Origin: Phytophthora sp. 'mugwort'
Taxonomy: Eukaryota; Oomycota; Peronosporomycetes; Peronosporales; Peronosporaceae
DNA: 64,000 nucleotides
Direction of reading: 5' to 3'
NCBI GenBank assembly: GCA_033558025.1
Contig: JAUCEF010000002.1
Span: 124,001 to 188,000 of the forward strand
Within the stretch, counting starts at the first letter, position 1, and each line of letters opens with the position of its first letter. Made by a program: the position numbers and the translations under genes. Positions 1-12,299 of this stretch are shown piece after piece. The notes beneath the pieces were generated by a model, which searched no databases, was not told the origin of the DNA, and saw nothing but the letters and a program-made list of their open reading frames with translations.

Positions 1-841
1 AAAACCCAGTTGGCATTTCCCTTTTAAAAACCATACAGTAGAGCCAACGAAATAGCTGATAGGAATTTAGTGCGGCAGGGCAGCCAAAGCGAAAATGGAA
101 GGATTGTTCACCTGCGTTCAATAGAGCATGATATGATTCGTGGTGCCCGGTGCTGCGGTCCTTGCTTCGTCGTCGGTGTGGTTGGTATGCTGCAGCTGTA
201 TCTAGGCAGAAAATATATATTTTTATAATTTTTTGGCTACACCTTTGCCAACCCAAGCTCGCAGTATCCATATATGGATATTTTCAAAATAATAGTAAAA
301 AGCAAATGGGTATTCCGATTCGGGATATAAAGGATGATTGGTTCGTGCTGGTTGATATGCACTGAACCAAGGAGGAGGCAGTATGCCCATTCTGACAGAC
401 ACCAAAGTCTATGACCCCGCTCGTGCGATCAATCCAAGAGCTACTCGAGTATAATTCAGAAAACTATATAGTCAGCTACGTCAATCAGGAATCCAACCAG
501 ACATTGCATATTCAGCTCGACTTACTGTACTCCGACTATCAGATGCCGGTCAATGAAACCAACGCCACGCTTGCTGCACCGGAAGTTGGGGCAAGCTATC
601 GCGAATCGACACGAGATCATATCCACTTGCGATGCGACAGAAGCTCAATGTAGAGCTCTCGTGGACGGGAATTCAAGTCATCTTAGGACGGTTATAGTGA
701 TATCGCTGAGTTCGATCGAGACGATGAAAATGTAGGAGCCAAACAGGACTCAACAAAGTGTCACGACTAATTTACATTTGCGTTCTCATTTGAGCAATGG
801 CTGCACTAGTAAGGTCCTAGATACGGTGCATTCGACATGTT
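1..841. other. Intergenic or decayed sequence
   Basis: No convincing gene. Short open frames between about 150 and 735 show no recognisable domain and overlap one another in different frames. A stretch around 380-735 reads as broken peptide in two frames and may be a transposon remnant, but I cannot assign a family. Confidence 0.4.
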
Positions 842-2719
842 CTATTCAGCAGGCGAATCACCGACCCGGTGCCCACTAACTGGCGAAGAACCTGCTCCCG
901 CATGTGCACTCTTTCGCAGCAAACGGAAGAACGCCCGTGCCACCGTAAACGGGACGCGAGCGACTGGAGAAGCTGCTGACGATGATGTCGGTGGCGACGA
1001 AAGCTTGTTCTTCGACAACTCGTTCTCTCCGCTGCCGCTAAATTTCTGCAGCGAAAACCCATGAAATGCACCACCAGAACCTGATCCCTTAGAGTATGAC
1101 GTAGACTGCGGAAGCACCTCATCGTCATCTGGTACGGACGCAGCCACCTCACTGATGCGATTGATAAGCCACGAGTGCCACATGAGGAAGGGAATTTCTT
1201 TCGCGATAATTTCACGGTACCACATATCGATCGTGAGGCGGCTCGAAGAACTGAAGCAACGTTCGTGCAGATTGTTTTCGTTGATAATGCTCAGCGCCGT
1301 TAGATGGAAATAGTGATGAAGCTTCTTATGCGTCTCCATCTCCGACTCGGACACCTTGACCTGCTTGCCATCTACAGTTACGGTAGAGGTCGGGAACGGT
1401 GAGTACGGCGTAACATTCGCCACGACGAAGGATCGTCTGCGCTTGATTCGTAGTGGGGATGGTATCGTGTCATTTTCTCTGTCATTCTCCTCATTCTTGA
1501 CATCGATCTTCTTAACCTGCGGCTTGTCGGAAACAACAACTGGTATGAGGTCCTTCTGTTCGATGATCTCGTCCTCCGAGTCGCTTTCTTCGTCATCGCA
1601 GTCCACAATAGCCTGTGAGAAATAGGAAACATGCTCCAGTAGCTCGAGCTCGCGCTGAAGCCGTTTACAGCGTGCCTCTGACGATAGTAGCTCTTCACTT
1701 ATTCCATTATTGTGCACCTGTGCATCGTCTCTCGCCTCTTCTGCAAGACAAAGTTGCTTCTTCAGTGCTTTCATCTCCTCTGTGTGCTTCTGAGATGCTT
1801 TCCACAGAAGGTCCTTTTCATTTTTGAGCTCATTCATCGCACGTCGAGTCGCAGTATGCTCTGCCTCCATATTTTTCCTGTACGAAACTTCACTTTGTGC
1901 AGCCAACGCTTCGCACTCGAGTGCTTCCTGTTGCTGCTGCTCAGCCACCTCTTTCCACTGTCTCAGCGACGTAAGTTCCGCCTCCTTCGAGCGCTCAGAA
2001 GCTTGCAATTCCTGTAATTCTGTCTGAAGTTGCGCAATCGTGTCCAAATGATGCGAATACCTCCTTCCACCATTCGTTATCGTAGCAGTAGCAGCTCCTG
2101 CAACCGTTCCACGACATTCGCAGCGGTCGACAAACTGCTCGAACTCCTCCACGAGATCGGTCTTCTCCTCCTCCACGCGCGAGAACTTGCGCTTCCACTG
2201 CGTTGTCTCCTGCTGCGCGTGCTCCGTGCGGCGCTGCCACATATCCCGCTCTACCGAGAGCTCCTCGGTCTCCGTCTCCAGCTGGATCTTCAGCGTCGCC
2301 ACCTGCATCTGAAGCTCCTCATTGGCCTCCAGCAGACCCAGCCCATACTCCGCCGCCTGCCGAAGTTCCTGCCAATTGCAATTATTACGTAAGAAAACAC
2401 ACAAGCTAGCAACAAAGTCATAGAATCGACGTACTCGCTCACGACGCTCTAGTAACAATTTAAGTTTGTCTAGTCGACTTTTATCGTCCATGTACGAAAC
2501 AGAGATGAGTCCGTCGTCACTAAATAAGAAATAATGAAGAATATATATAAGAAAAAGTCAGTGATAAACTGATAACGGTCCATGGGACGAAGTGGAGAAT
2601 CGCTGAAGCGCGCACCCGACGTAGAGTTCCTCATCAGTTTCTTCGGGGCTGGATATCTGGCGTTTTTCTTGGTTGGGGTGGTCGTCCATGTGCAGAGTGG
2701 CGTCTGCGGGGAAACGCAT
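842..2719 (-). CDS. Coiled-coil protein with CC1-box-like motif (possible dynein adaptor)
   Basis: Three exons on the minus strand: 2719-2616, 2519-2435 and 2368-842, about 571 aa. The introns are 2520-2615 (GTGCGC donor, TTTAG acceptor) and 2369-2434 (GTACGT donor, GGCAG acceptor), and codon phases match at both joints. The second intron is a multiple of three, so it reads through as extra sequence if not removed; removing it makes the heptads continuous. The N-terminal half is strongly coiled coil. Residues about 68-72 read AAEYG followed by a Leu/Glu-rich helix, like the AAxxG CC1 box by which BICD, BICDR and Spindly proteins bind dynein light intermediate chain. An acidic Ser/Asp linker follows, then a conserved-looking Trp/His-rich helical region (around 1150-1330) and a Ser-rich tail. 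The adaptor role is inference from one motif and architecture. In-frame ATGs at 2827 or 2689 are alternative starts. It is divergent from the CHD gene. Confidence 0.8.
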
Positions 2720-3697
2720 CGTGCCACGCAGCGGGGTGAGGGTGTTTCCGTACGCTTCTGGGTGCCGGCGGGCGGATAAACTGATACCGACTTTTCGTAT
2801 GCTAAGTACGACTTTTAAAAAAATCATTTTTGTTAAATTTGAATTATTTGTGTAGCCATGTTAGAATTCATACAGCAAACGAACTTGTGGACGAAAATTT
2901 GCATCGTTGCCATTGATGAAATTTGTATTTTTCATGTGTTTGAATAAAACAGATACGGTTGTGAGGCGGGTGACTTGACTCCATCAGAATCTGATTCAGA
3001 TGTATCTCCTCGACCGCCTATACCGGTACTTGGCATTTCGATGTCCACTTTTGCAGTATGTTCTTTTGTATGGAACTTATAAACATCATGCACCGAGACG
3101 AGCACTTAGAATGAGTAACAATGATACAAAACAAAAAACTGGATGAACTTTGTTTCACTACGTTGGCAACGTGCCAACTTTCCTCTTCAGTGAATTGAAA
3201 GAAGGAGACCATGCTATAGGTAAAACAAACGTATAGAAGACAAGCTATCAGTCAGTTCCAATATCAGTACCCGTATAGAGTTGTTGTACTGTAGTGCATA
3301 TAAGACGATCAAAACATTACAACTACTCGCATAGTATAGAAGAAGATCAAAACCAAAACCTTACACAACAACAACGCATTAAGTTAATAGAGCTTGCCAT
3401 TGCGACTCCATACGACATGTTGAAGTTTGTATCTAACCGCCCAACGAACATTGTCCACATACAAACTTCCATATACCGTCCCCCGACACCATTCATTTCT
3501 CGCTGTCGACGTCGCCTTCGTCATAATTTTTCTCCTAAAATCTCTAAATACAGAAAACGCAACCCCTAGACCTTGTAAAACTAATTCTAACCAATCGCGT
3601 GACGCCAATCGACCCATTTCAATCACCTCTCGCAGCCATAATAAAGCCCAAGCGGGAACTGAGTGAGTCGAGTGCGCGCGCGCGGAAGTCGACCACC
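2720..3697. other. Divergent intergenic region (promoter space)
   Basis: About 980 bp between the divergent coiled-coil and CHD genes. It is AT-rich in its centre. Small open frames (for example 3294-3569 plus and 3384-3626 minus) overlap one another and lack family features. It presumably holds both promoters, but I could not place a core promoter element with confidence. Confidence 0.5.
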
Positions 3698-6600
3698 ATG
3701 GTGCGTGCTCCTGTCTTCGCCTCCAGGACCCCCTATGTGCATATACACCACATTTAGCTACTTATTAATGCCGCTTACCCTTGCGCTGTACCCATTTCTG
3801 TGCCTGCAGTCCACCGGGGCAGTGGAGACCATGGAGCTGTCCAGCTCCAGCTCCGAGAGCGAGGTGATTGTGGGTGATACCACCGTCAAGCCGAGGCCCA
3901 AGTTGCGCACCAGACGCATTGCGGTGCTGGAGGAGGACGAGGTTGCTACTCCCGACTCGCCCGAAGTCGAGCGGCCAGCCAAGCGACGACGCGAGGCGAT
4001 CAAGCAGACCCAGGTATTTTTATTTATGTTCACTTTACAGTGGGAGTTTGTTTTTATTTTTTTTTAATTATGTTTTTCATGAAATATTTGTGATATTATT
4101 TTATGGATGCAGTACTTTGAAGGTAACGACGGTGAAGAGGAAGGAGAAGAAGCAGATGAAGACGCTACTGGGGACTATGTGGACCAAGCGGATACCCCAT
4201 CGGAGGACGAGAAAATGCCGGAAGAGGATCCTAATCGACGACGCAGTGGACGTAAGCGGAAAACAATGCAGTCGGTCATTGATTTATCAGACGACGACTT
4301 TATCAGGAGCAGTGACGAGGAGGAGAAACCCAAATTAAAGACCAAATCGAAAAAGAAAGCAGCAACAAAAAGCAAGACCAAGGGCAAACGCAAACGCAAA
4401 AGTTCTTTGTCGGACTCTAGTGAGGCGGATTTTGAAGAAACTATCATGGTGGAAAGTGTGGAAAAACCGGAGTCGGACGGGTTTATTATTGACAAGGTGT
4501 TGGCCCGTGAAGTACACACGTTGAAGGAGTGGAAGAAGATTTGCTGGAACAAAAACACTCGTTTCTTAACCCACTGCTCCATTTTCCTACCAGATGAAGA
4601 AGAGGAAACAGAGAAGAAGGAGGAGAAAAAGGAAGGACAGGAGCAGGAGGAAGACGGCGACAAAAAGTCTACTACCACCGAGACTGTAGCGACACTGAAG
4701 ACAAGTACTGATGAGGAGGAGGTTGAAGATGCTGGCGAGGAACGCTTCCTGATCAAGTGGAAGACGTTGTCGTATCTTCACACGAGCTGGCAAACGAAAG
4801 ATGAGCTGCTGGAGACGGAAAAGAATGCAAAGGGCAAGATCCAGCGCTTTCGTGAGAAGGAACATCGTGCTCTCTACACTCAGGACGTACAAGGAGACGA
4901 GTATTTCAACCCCGAATTTCGAAGCGTCGATCGTATTCTTGAGATTAGGGACAAACCGCTTGATGACTTTGCCCCTGATGACGTTACAAGCGGCGACAGT
5001 AAGTTTCAATACTTTTTGGTCAAGTGGAAGGCCCTTCCATACGATGAAATCACATGGGAGAGGGAAGATGACGTCGGCGATGATGCTGCTGTGGAGCAAT
5101 ACAATGATCGCATCATTAGAGCTGCGAAGCGCTTCAAGAAAATTGCCCTCGCAAAGCATACACCGCACAATAAGCGCAAGAATTTCATAGGGTACACCGC
5201 AGAGTCCCCGCCACCTTGCAAGAAGGAGCAAATCTTTCAACTGCGGGATTATCAGCTTACGGGCGTTAATTGGATGCTATTCAACTGGTATCAGAAGCGT
5301 AACTCGATGCTTGCCGATGAAATGGGTCTCGGTAAGACAGTGCAGACGGTAATGTATATCAACCATCTTGCGGTTGTAGAGCGTACTCCGCAACCGTTCA
5401 TCGTCGTGGCTCCCCTTTCGACGTTGGGTCACTGGCAGCGCGAGTTCGACAGCTGGACCAATCTCAATGCCGTCGTTTATCATGGATCAGCTGCTGCACG
5501 AGAAGTTCTGCAAAACTATGAGTTTTTCATGTCAGAGGACGAGTTGCTACGTGCTGATGAGCTCACACGGAAGAGCGACAATATAAAGCGGGCTTTCCCG
5601 CGTCCAAAGCGCAACTGCTATCGCTTTGACGTGCTGATTACCACGTATGAAATGGCCTCCGCTACGGATCTGTACAAGTTGGCTCAAATCAATTGGCAGC
5701 TGATGGTTGTGGATGAGGCCCACCGTCTGAAAAACCGCAATTCCAAGCTGTCGAACATCTTGCACACAAGGTTTACATACGAAAACATGCTGCTGCTGAC
5801 AGGAACACCGCTACAAAATAATGTGGAAGAGCTTTGGGTGCTCTTGAATTTTCTCGATAGCAAAAAGTTTGCTTCGAAGGATAATTTTCTTCAAAGTTTT
5901 GGAGAATTGACGGATTCCGCACAGGTCGAACGCTTGCACTCGGAGCTGAAGCCGTATTTGCTTCGACGCATGAAGGAGGATGTAGAGAAGTCGCTGGCTC
6001 CGAAGGAGGAGACTATCATTGAAGTGGAGCTCACCGTGCTACAGAAACAGTATTATCGCGCCATTTACGAGAAGAACACTGAATTTCTGTCGAGAGGTGG
6101 CAAGAAAGGTGACACTCCCAGCTTGATGAACGTTTTGATGGAGCTCCGTAAGTGCTGCAACCATCCTTTCCTTGTAAAAGGTGTGGAGGAGCGCGAAGTG
6201 AAGCGATTGGCAAAGCAAAAGGATGTGTCAAAAGAAGAGATTCAACGTCAAATTCGCGAGAGCCTCGTGGACACCTCGGGGAAATTGGTTCTTCTAGACA
6301 AGTTACTGCCACGTCTAAAAGAAACTGGCCATCGCGTGTTGATCTTCTCGCAGTTCAAAATCATGCTGGACATCGTTCAAGACTATCTGGCGCTGCGTCG
6401 TTACAACTGTGAACGCATTGACGGCAATATCACGGGCAATGAGAGACAGTCAGCGATTGATCGGTTCTGTCGGGAAGACAGTAATTCGTTCATCATGCTA
6501 TTGAGCACTCGCGCAGGTGGTGTAGGCATTAACCTGACAGCAGCCGATACCGTGATTATTTATGACAGCGACTGGAATCCCCAAAACGATCTTCAGGCAC

Positions 6601-9600
6601 AAGCGCGTTGTCATCGTATTGGCCAGAAGAAGAGTGTGAAGATTTATCGCCTGCTCACATCGAAAACGTACGAGTTACACATGTTTCACAAGGCGTCGTT
6701 GAAGCTTGGACTGGATCAAGCCGTGCTGGGTGGAATTAAGAATGACGACCCTGTTGCGACGCTTAAAGGGACGGCTAAGACGAGCAAGCCCAATGAACGG
6801 ATGTCAAAGGAGGAAATTGAGAATTTGCTCAAACATGGCGCTTATGAAATGTTCAAAGAGCAGGAAAGCGAAGCTGAGGCGGCCAGTAAAAGGTTTGGTG
6901 AGGAAAGCATTGAACAAATTCTTAGCCGAAGTACGACCATCATCCACGATCCGACACGAGATGTCGATGGAAACGAGAAGAAGAACGTCATGTCGTCGTT
7001 TTCCAAAGCGACTTTTGTGAGTTCGACCCACCCAGACGAGGAAGTAGACATTGATGACCCGAACTTTTGGACTAAAGTGATTGGTCTCAATGGAGTCGAG
7101 GAACAGAAAAAAGAGGAGCCTTCGCCTCTGCAAAAGAGACGTTGTCGACGTAAGGTGAAGTCGTACTTACTTGATGACGACAAGGCCTTCATGATGGAGG
7201 ATAGTGGAGATGAAACACTTATGTCGGGCAAAAAGGTGTTCCGGGAGCTAGGCGTTCAAAAAGACGAAGAATTTGTCATCTCGGATAATGATGACGATGA
7301 CGACTCAAGTGACGAACCTATGGCTAATGTTGATGCACTGGGTATCAGTGTCAATGGTAAAAGAAAGCGATCAAAGGCACCTGTATTACCAATTCACTCG
7401 CACACAGAACGGATAACGGATCTTCTCGGTAGCTTTGGATACGGACGATGGGCTGACATGAAACGTCATGCTCCATTTTTGCATGGATATTCGGATAAAG
7501 AGCTGTGCAAGTTTGTTCAGGACTATGTCATTGGCATGGTGCGTGTGATGATAGCGATGACGACATTTCAGCGTATTGGACTGGATCTTGTGCCTGATCG
7601 CGTGTATATTGTTTCGACTGCAGTCCCTCCGCAACGCATGGGGAATGCGTCTCCTATTGAGAGATATGCGCATGAACTGAGCAGCTCCGTTCGTCGTTAT
7701 CGCTTCCTTACACCAATGCTGAAAGATATGAAAGTTACCAATCCTCTGGCTGTCGCAGTGCCGCCACAAATGTGGATTACGGATTTTAAAAGCCGAGCAG
7801 CTCGTGGTTGCCGTGGAAAGCTCCAACAAATCGACACAATGTACAAACTGAGCGAGTTTGTGCGGCTAAAACTTGTGCCAATGGCTCCTCTCGTTGCCTT
7901 AATCAAGGGCTTTCAAAAAGTTGGAGATGAAGCTGCAGTTCTTCGAATGATTGAATCTGGCACAGTTCCACAACTTGCTAACGTGAATCTTGTCGCGAAG
8001 AAAGAAGAGTCACCGCCTGCCGAAGAGAAACTCAAGGAGACTGCAACAGAGATCTCATCCGAACATGTGACAGCAGCAGAAAGTGGTGACAAGAACGACT
8101 CAACGAAGAACGAGGAAGGTTCTGCAGCATCAGAGCGAAGTCAGCAAGTTACATCCGCGGCTGCTGCAAAGAGTGAGACAGAGACTGATACAAAGGTCGA
8201 GAAGCCTTCTGTGATAGAGACTCCCGTGTCAGAGCCTTCGACTAGTGCTGGTAGCAAAGAGGTATCAGCAGAGACCCCACCTACAACTACTGTTACTATG
8301 GAGACATCTCATTCAGAAGCTCCATCTGGCAACACTGCAGCCACTGTTTCGGATCCTGACCGCTGCGTAGACGCCGAAGTTACGGATTTGTCGAGTCCGA
8401 ACGGTGACAATGATACAAAGAGTGAAAGAACTGCTGCTGTGGGCACTGGGAAAGAGTTTGCTCTTGATAAATCTCAAGCTGAGGACGAAAAAGAGGAGGC
8501 TATAAATCGCGATACTCCCAGTGATGCGCCAATGGCCCCAGTAGCATCGTCACCAGCAGTGGTGACAATGAAGCAGCGGGACGACGTGGCTATTGGAAAG
8601 ATTAATTCCGAATTGAAGCAGGCATTGCGAATTCTGCAAGCGCTACCGGTTACCGACTCTTCTGAGCCGGTGGCGCCGTGGTGGATTCCTCGTGTGGATG
8701 ATATTATGCTCATGTTGTACGTGTATCGCGATGGATGGATGAAGGGGCGAGCTCTTCCGTCCCGGATGGTGGATGGAACAACAATGTTTGGAGATCGCGC
8801 TAAGGGATATCCGATATCGGAGTGGCCGACACTGGCCAACCTCAATCGTCGCGTCAAGGTTCTGCTTCACCTATGGACAGCCGTGAAGAAGGTTAAGCCT
8901 GTTGCAGCCGCCGCGGCATCGATTGCGAACGCATTGGGCATAACTTTTGCGTCGAATCGCCGGCAGCAACAGCTTCAGCACGTAATGCAGCAGCAGTTGC
9001 AGCGTCAAGAGGAGCAGCAGCGTGCTCAACAAGCACGCCAGTACTCCAGTGCATCGTTCCACGGTTCTCGCCATAATCAGTTTGCCAAACTTACTTTCTC
9101 ATATGGCATTCCCGACGTCAGTACGTGTCGAGATGAGCGCGAGCGCAACGAGAAGTGGCGTTACTTTCTTCAGGACAGTCAGCTTGGAATCGGACACTAT
9201 CCTCTTGAAGAACTGCTTGCTGAAGCACTGGATCTGGAGCGTGTATGTCGCCAGCGCCTGCGTCACGATGCAGACGGAACAGGCAACAACGAGCCCAACG
9301 AAGAAATCTCAATCTTAGGAGGCAAACGTGGCTTTTGGCTTCTCACAACTACGCAATGTCGCCGATTACTGCACCGCGTGGATCTGTTCCGACTCCTTCG
9401 CACTCAGATTCTTGTGTTGCCTCCTGCTCAACTCGTGGAGTTGGTGAGTCGAGTCGTCCGAGCCCAGTCAGCGTCTACAGATTATCCTAATTGGTGGAGT
9501 TGCCCCAGACACGACATTTTGCTGCTACAAGGTGTCGAGTGTTACGGACTTGACGAGCACTTGGCATCGGTCTGGAAACTGCCGTTGTTTAGTTCTGCCA

Positions 9601-10448
9601 ACACGACGAGCGCCTTCCCTAGCTCGAGTTGGGTGGAAAATTACGTGACTGCACTCGCTCTCGCTTGCCGCAATTTGATTCTTAAAGCTCGCACCAATCG
9701 AGCTGATGGCTACACTGAGATGAGCAACGACGAAGTGAGTGAGGTTTCTGCAGCTGACAGACATCGCTCAAGACCTGGAGGGAATGAGACCAGGCGACGT
9801 ATTCGGGACATTCGAGGCATGCGAGAAGAAGACCCGTATTTTGTTCCTGCAGTGCGTTTGCGGCAGCTACTTGAGAGCAATGGAGCACGAGAGAAAACAG
9901 GCAAGTGTAGTGAAGACCCCGTGGACAGGATTAGGACGCTACAGGCTCCGTTGATGCCGACAGAGGAGACAGCGCTGATGCAGCAAGAAGATCCGTACAA
10001 TTCCGCTCGTGTACGAGCTGTTTGGGCTGAGCAAATCAAGTGCGAAGAGATTGCGACAACAACAAAACGCTCAGCACATTCAAGTGCAGGAAACAGTGAT
10101 GAGAAGGAGCAGAACGAGCAAGCAACTGGGACCGACAATGACGAGAAAGAGGAGAAAGCCTCGTCGATCTCTGATGCTAATGTTATCCATTTAGAGGACG
10201 ACGACGAGGAGGACGAGGGCGCTGACGAGGAGGAAAAGAAGAGTTCTGGATCGTCTTCGTCTTCGTGTGCTAACAGTTCAGTATCGAGCGCTGACGCTGC
10301 CGTGAAAGCCGAGCGAGAGAGTTCGACAATTTCCAAAGACGTCACGGTCAAAGGGCCCGCTGCTGCGGCGGCAGAAGCAGAGCGAGAACAGCAAGCTGTG
10401 CGGTCGTGGGACGTGATCGTGATTGACTCATCTGACGACTCCGATTAG
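3698..10448 (+). CDS. CHD-family chromatin remodelling ATPase, CHD6-9 (subfamily III)-like
   Basis: Proposed exons: 3698-3700 (ATG only, in a strong ACCATGG context), 3810-4013 and 4113-10448. The introns are 3701-3809 and 4014-4112, both GT..CAG and phase-consistent, giving about 2,180 aa. If the first mini-exon is wrong, the start is the in-frame ATG at 3831. Order of parts: an acidic/basic N-terminus; two chromodomains (about 4740-4810 and 4915-5100); a SNF2 ATPase with the GLGKT Walker A near 5330 and a DEAH box near 5710; a helicase C lobe ending in the HRIGQ motif near 6615; a SANT/SLIDE-like region from about 7390; a Gln-rich stretch near 8960; and a C-terminal WWSCPRHD module near 9500 resembling CHD6-9 proteins. 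No PHD finger is seen, which argues against CHD3-5. It should slide or evict nucleosomes in the nucleus using ATP. The long Ser/Glu-rich linkers contain several SUMO-interaction-like patches. Confidence 0.93.
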
Positions 10449-10560
10449 ATTTTAGCTAGTGATTTCATTGTGTAGGAGGCCACTTAACTCTCGTGAGTGT
10501 AACAGGCTCATCTAAGCATTTTGTATTCCTAAGAAACGACATTGCCTTCCAAAACCGGTA

Positions 10561-12299
10561 CTCCCTCCGGGCTCAAATGATTGCAAAAATGGACTATCCA
10601 CAAGGGTCCAGCACTGTGAGTCTTTATTAATATAATAAATGTGAGTGGTATAACAAAAGAAAAAAAAAACTGTTTGCATTTATACATCAATTACAACACC
10701 TTCATGAAGAACTGCAACAGCGTGTCGAAAAATCTTCAAGTCTCATGGGAACGACTATGGAAGCTTTCTTGGCGCCTCAGCTTGCTTTTGCCCATGTGCG
10801 GTAGCTTGTAATCATTAGCCCGCCTACTTTCACCACACACTCCATAACCTTCTGCAAGGTGAGGAATATGTTGTCTAGTGTCTCTACTTTGAGTGCTGCG
10901 TACGCTTTCTTACTGCCTGTGCTAGTTGATCAATGTTGTAGCAATCTTCTTGACACTGGAGAGCCTGGATAGAAGTGAAGTATTCCGAATCCAGGGTGTT
11001 GAGGTCGGGTGAATTTGCCAGCTGGAAGGCAAGACGGATGTTCCAGCCGTCAGCCAGTCCAGCGGCTAAGATGTCGGCGTCGTCCGGTTTGCAATGCGGT
11101 GTGGCGTTGTCTGGCTGGATTAGGATAGGCATCCCTTTCTCAGATGAAGGCCACTTGGTCTTAATTGCTGGGATAATGTTCTGCAACAGGTAGCGTTTGT
11201 AGACATCTCTGTTCACGGACTCCAGGTTCTTCGTCTCCAACGTGCCAGCTGGACGATTCTTGCTGGTACGCTGCGCTTCCGTCCGCTTCGTAAAGTTCCA
11301 AATGCCAATTATGCCATCAAATAAAACCTCTCCATTTTGATCATATCTGTACAAATCAAATCATAAAATGTTAGAGGATCCAATAACAACCAACGCTTGG
11401 CGTACAGACTTACCGAGGTCTAGCAACTGCAGCAAGAAACATGGTCTTGCCAATAAAGCGCTTGCTTTTGCGCTCACGGGGTGGCACAGTCTCCCCAGGC
11501 AACACGTAGAAAGTCTTCTTGTTGGTGTCCTCATTGAACACTTCTCGTCCACATGCACGACGTTGTAGATGGGCGACAAGTGGAGGCCGTATGGCCCGTG
11601 AACGACATGGCGGACGGCGTGGCGTATGCGGGCGAGCTTGTTCGCCTTCTTTAGCAGCGGGTGGATCGTCCTCGAGTGGCGTAGAAGGCTTCCTTGGGCC
11701 ACGGCATCTCGTGCGACGGCGCGGGAGACGCTAAGCTCTTCGACGAGGCACCGCTGCATCATGATCTCCGAAGAGGGATAGCGGCAACGCGCCCCAACAG
11801 CTTCTTCTTGTCCAGCTTGCGCCGCCCCGACGTGTCCTTGATCCGTGGAGCAACGCCGGCAATTCCTTCGCTGGCATACGTCGTCTCAAATCGAGACAAA
11901 TGCGGCTGATGTTAGTCGTGTTGACACTAAACTCCTCAGCTGCGTCGCGCAAGACATGGCCTCAAACTGGCCTCTCTCGCCGTGCATCAGCAGGAAGATC
12001 ATCACGTCTTGTCGCTCTCTCATGTCAGGTTGGGCTTCGTCGGGCGGGACATGGTGGAGGAGATTAATGGTGACAGGGGATCAAGAAGGTGCAAATTGAT
12101 CAATTAATGGCATACTGAGACGCACACTTTCGTCCATAACTTTCTTGTTTGTTGGATTTTTTTCGCGCTCAAAACGATATCCGGTAGCGGCAAATCAAAC
12201 CACGTCGATTCCGCCTATCAGAGCTCGACACGCGAGCACACATGCGAAACTAGAGTTCAACATCTGTTTTGCATTGCAATTTTTTCCAACCAGAGGAAG
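10561..12299 (-). mobile_element. Mariner-like (Tc1/mariner) DNA transposon, decayed
   Basis: The element is bounded by TA dinucleotides at 10559-10560 and 12300-12301, the expected mariner target duplication. The left end starts CTCCCTCCGG. The right end reads, in reverse complement, CTTCCTCTGG, and a shared TTGCAA-like block follows inside each end, so the termini are diverged inverted repeats. The element is about 1.74 kb and carries a broken transposase on the minus strand. It lies about 110 bp downstream of the CHD stop codon, so it may affect that gene's 3' end. The left boundary is clearer than the right. Confidence 0.7.
10884..12052 (-). pseudogene. Mariner-like transposase pseudogene
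   Basis: The reading frame starts at the ATG at 12052 and hits a stop after ten codons. Homologous peptide then continues across at least three frames. Visible landmarks are a helix-turn-helix-like segment around 11870-11950, the first catalytic aspartate in a VHVDEK motif near 11540, the second in QPDNATPH near 11100, and the third in an NSPDLNTLD motif near 11000. The D-D-D pattern and the TA-flanked inverted repeats support Tc1/mariner. The stop codon and frame changes make it non-functional. Confidence 0.8.

Noticed and set aside
3294..3626. Overlapping open frames in the divergent promoter region
   Set aside because: Mutually overlapping on both strands, low complexity, no splice-consistent extension to either neighbouring gene.
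4175..5240. Long minus-strand open frames (4175-4756 and 4587-5240)
   Set aside because: They are antisense to the acidic and chromodomain parts of the CHD gene. Their Ser/Leu-rich composition mirrors the sense Glu/Lys codons and they show no domain features.
9710..10351. Minus-strand 213-aa open frame
   Set aside because: Antisense shadow of the CHD Glu/Asp/Ser-rich tail; it reads as Ser-rich low complexity.
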